This document shows, piece by piece, positions 14,169-15,456 of a stretch of DNA of 15,456 bases. The stretch covers positions 1-15,456 of the forward strand of contig UQOG01000036.1 of assembly GCA_900542615.1 (NCBI GenBank), written 5' to 3'. Below the pieces are notes generated by a model that was not told the origin of the DNA, searched no databases, and worked only from the letters and a program-made list of their open reading frames with translations. The stretch is from an uncultured Eubacteriales bacterium (GTDB taxonomy: Bacteria; Bacillota; Clostridia; Christensenellales; CAG-138). The position numbers were made by a program, and so were the translations under genes. Position 1 is the stretch's first letter, and every line of letters begins with the position of its first letter.

Positions 14169-15456
14169 ATGAAGAAAAAAAGGAGCCTGGCCAGCTGTAT
14201 TCAGGAGTTCTGGCCAGCCGCCATCCTGACGCCCATCTTCGTCATCGGCGAAGTGGCGTTTGACGTGTTGATCCCCCTGATGACCGGCAAGCTGCTGGAC
14301 GAGGGGGTCAAGGCCGGCAGCATGCACCATATTGCCGCCTACGGCCTCACCGTGGTGGGAATGGCTGTTCTGGCGCTGATCTGCGGCGGACTGTCCGGCC
14401 GTTTCGGCGCCAAGGCCTCTACGGGCTTCGCGCGGAATCTGCGGCGGGAGATGTATCGGAATGTCCAGAAGTTCTCCTTTGCCAACATTGACAAGTTCTC
14501 CACCAGCGGCATCATCACCCGCCTGACCACAGACGTGACCAACGTCCAGATGGCTTTTATGATGGTCATCCGTATCGCGGTCCGGTCCCCCATCATGTTG
14601 ATCTGCGCCTGGGTACTCACCCTGCGCATCAACCCCAAGCTGGCACTGATCTTCCTGGTGGTCATCCCGATCCTGGGCATCGGCCTGGCGCTCATCATGA
14701 CCAGGGCCCACCCCATTTTTGAACGGGTCTTCAAGCGCTATGACCACCTGAACAACGTGGTGCAGGAGAACCTGCTGGGCATCCGGGTGGTGAAGTCCTT
14801 TGTTCGGGAGGACCATGAAGTAGAGAAGTTCGGCAAGGTCTCCCAGGAGATCTACATGGACTTCTCCAAGGCGGAGCGCATCCTGGCCTTCAATATGCCT
14901 CTGATGCAGATCTGTGTGTATGCCTGCATGATCTCCGTGTCCTGGATCGGCGCCAACCTGATCGTGGGCGGCAGCATGACCACCGGCCAGCTGACCAGTA
15001 TGTTCAGCTACATCATGATGATGCTGATGAGCCTGATGATGCTCTCCATGGTACTGACTATGATCATCATGGCCCGGGCCTCCGCAGAGCGGATCACAGA
15101 GATCCTGAACGAGGAGAGCGATCTGAAGAACGGCTCCCAGCCCATCGAAGAGGTCAAGGACGGCTCCGTGGTGTTTGAGAACGTCAGCTTCTCCTACGCC
15201 AAGGACCCCAGCAAGGAGTGCCTGAAGAACGTGAACCTCACGGTGAAGTCCGGTGAGACCGTAGGTATCCTGGGCGGCACCGGCACCTCCAAGACCACCC
15301 TGGTCCAGCTGATCCCCCGTCTGTACGACGCCACTGAGGGCCGCGTCCTGGTGGGCGGCGCGGACGTCCGGGACTACGATATGGACGCCCTGCGGGACCA
15401 GGTGGCCATGGTGCTGCAGAAGAACGTGCTGTTCTCCGGCACCATCAAGGACAATC
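14169..15456 (+). CDS. ABC multidrug-type exporter, fused permease/ATPase (3' partial)
   Basis: A half-transporter with an N-terminal membrane domain and C-terminal ATPase, cut by the window end after about 429 residues. AAGGAGG lies 6 nt before the ATG, which begins MKKKRSLASCIQEFWPAA. The membrane domain (about residues 15-310) has roughly six hydrophobic segments and the type-I exporter coupling region NNVVQENLLGIRVVKSFVRE. The ATPase starts near 334 (VVFENVSFSYA). Walker A near 369-377 reads GGTGTSKTT, with Ser where the third Gly is normal. The Q-loop QKNVLFSGTIKDN is at the window edge; signature and Walker B lie beyond. Such genes are usually paired with a second half-transporter (BmrCD/LmrCD type), expected just downstream. 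Control by the upstream MarR regulator is inferred. The gene is intact as far as seen. Confidence 0.93.
   Translation, partial: MKKKRSLASCIQEFWPAAILTPIFVIGEVAFDVLIPLMTGKLLDEGVKAGSMHHIAAYGLTVVGMAVLALICGGLSGRFGAKASTGFARNLRREMYRNVQKFSFANIDKFSTSGIITRLTTDVTNVQMAFMMVIRIAVRSPIMLICAWVLTLRINPKLALIFLVVIPILGIGLALIMTRAHPIFERVFKRYDHLNNVVQENLLGIRVVKSFVREDHEVEKFGKVSQEIYMDFSKAERILAFNMPLMQICVYACMISVSWIGANLIVGGSMTTGQLTSMFSYIMMMLMSLMMLSMVLTMIIMARASAERITEILNEESDLKNGSQPIEEVKDGSVVFENVSFSYAKDPSKECLKNVNLTVKSGETVGILGGTGTSKTTLVQLIPRLYDATEGRVLVGGADVRDYDMDALRDQVAMVLQKNVLFSGTIKDN

Overview
The window looks like chromosomal DNA of a GC-rich, anaerobic, probably spore-forming clostridium, most likely an Oscillospiraceae/Ruminococcaceae-type gut bacterium. 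The evidence is Gram-positive style Shine-Dalgarno sites and sigma-A promoters, a UPF0340 (YwlG-type) protein, a long-form hibernation factor, an oxygen-sensitive class III ribonucleotide reductase, a FeoA-FeoB fusion and a collagen-like surface protein. The lineage is inferred from family resemblance; there is no rRNA here.

Layout, left to right. (1) 1-782: the 3' end of a collagen-like Gly-X-Y protein with a C1q/BclA-like head, ending at a bidirectional terminator shared with a convergent Y-family DNA polymerase (dinB, minus strand). (2) 2207-4628: a short region with back-to-back promoters, then a two-gene sugar operon of a ribokinase-like PfkB kinase and a GatZ/KbaZ-family protein. No aldolase partner (GatY/KbaY), transporter or regulator is in view. 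(3) 4629-5712: a small membrane-anchored protein of unknown function lies between a decayed and an intact copy of a hairpin-rich repeat. The intact copy is about 191 bp with 11-bp terminal inverted repeats. (4) 5713-6263, minus strand: a small zinc-ribbon protein preceded by a candidate structured RNA of about 230 nt with its own promoter, closed by a long 5'-3' end stem. It may be a raiA-type RNA, but this rests on memory of the motif. (5) 6331-7070: a UPF0340 gene (minus) whose leader holds an attenuator-like hairpin, divergent from feoAB. (6) 7111-10449: the FeoA-FeoB ferrous iron transporter, then monocistronic hpf with its own promoter and strong terminator. (7) 10552-13550: the nrdDG operon (anaerobic ribonucleotide reductase and its radical-SAM activase) behind a promoter overlapped by NrdR-box-like palindromes. 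(8) 13607-15456: a MarR regulator with a palindromic operator in its own promoter, followed by the start of a multidrug-type ABC exporter half-transporter cut by the window edge.

Most of this is housekeeping or common accessory metabolism for a strict anaerobe: Fe(II) uptake, anaerobic dNTP synthesis, ribosome hibernation and drug export. The least explained parts are the structured RNA upstream of the zinc-ribbon gene, the repeat pair at 4.67-4.79 kb and 5.41-5.60 kb, and the leader switch of the UPF0340 gene. I did not find a convincing new defence or biosynthetic system.
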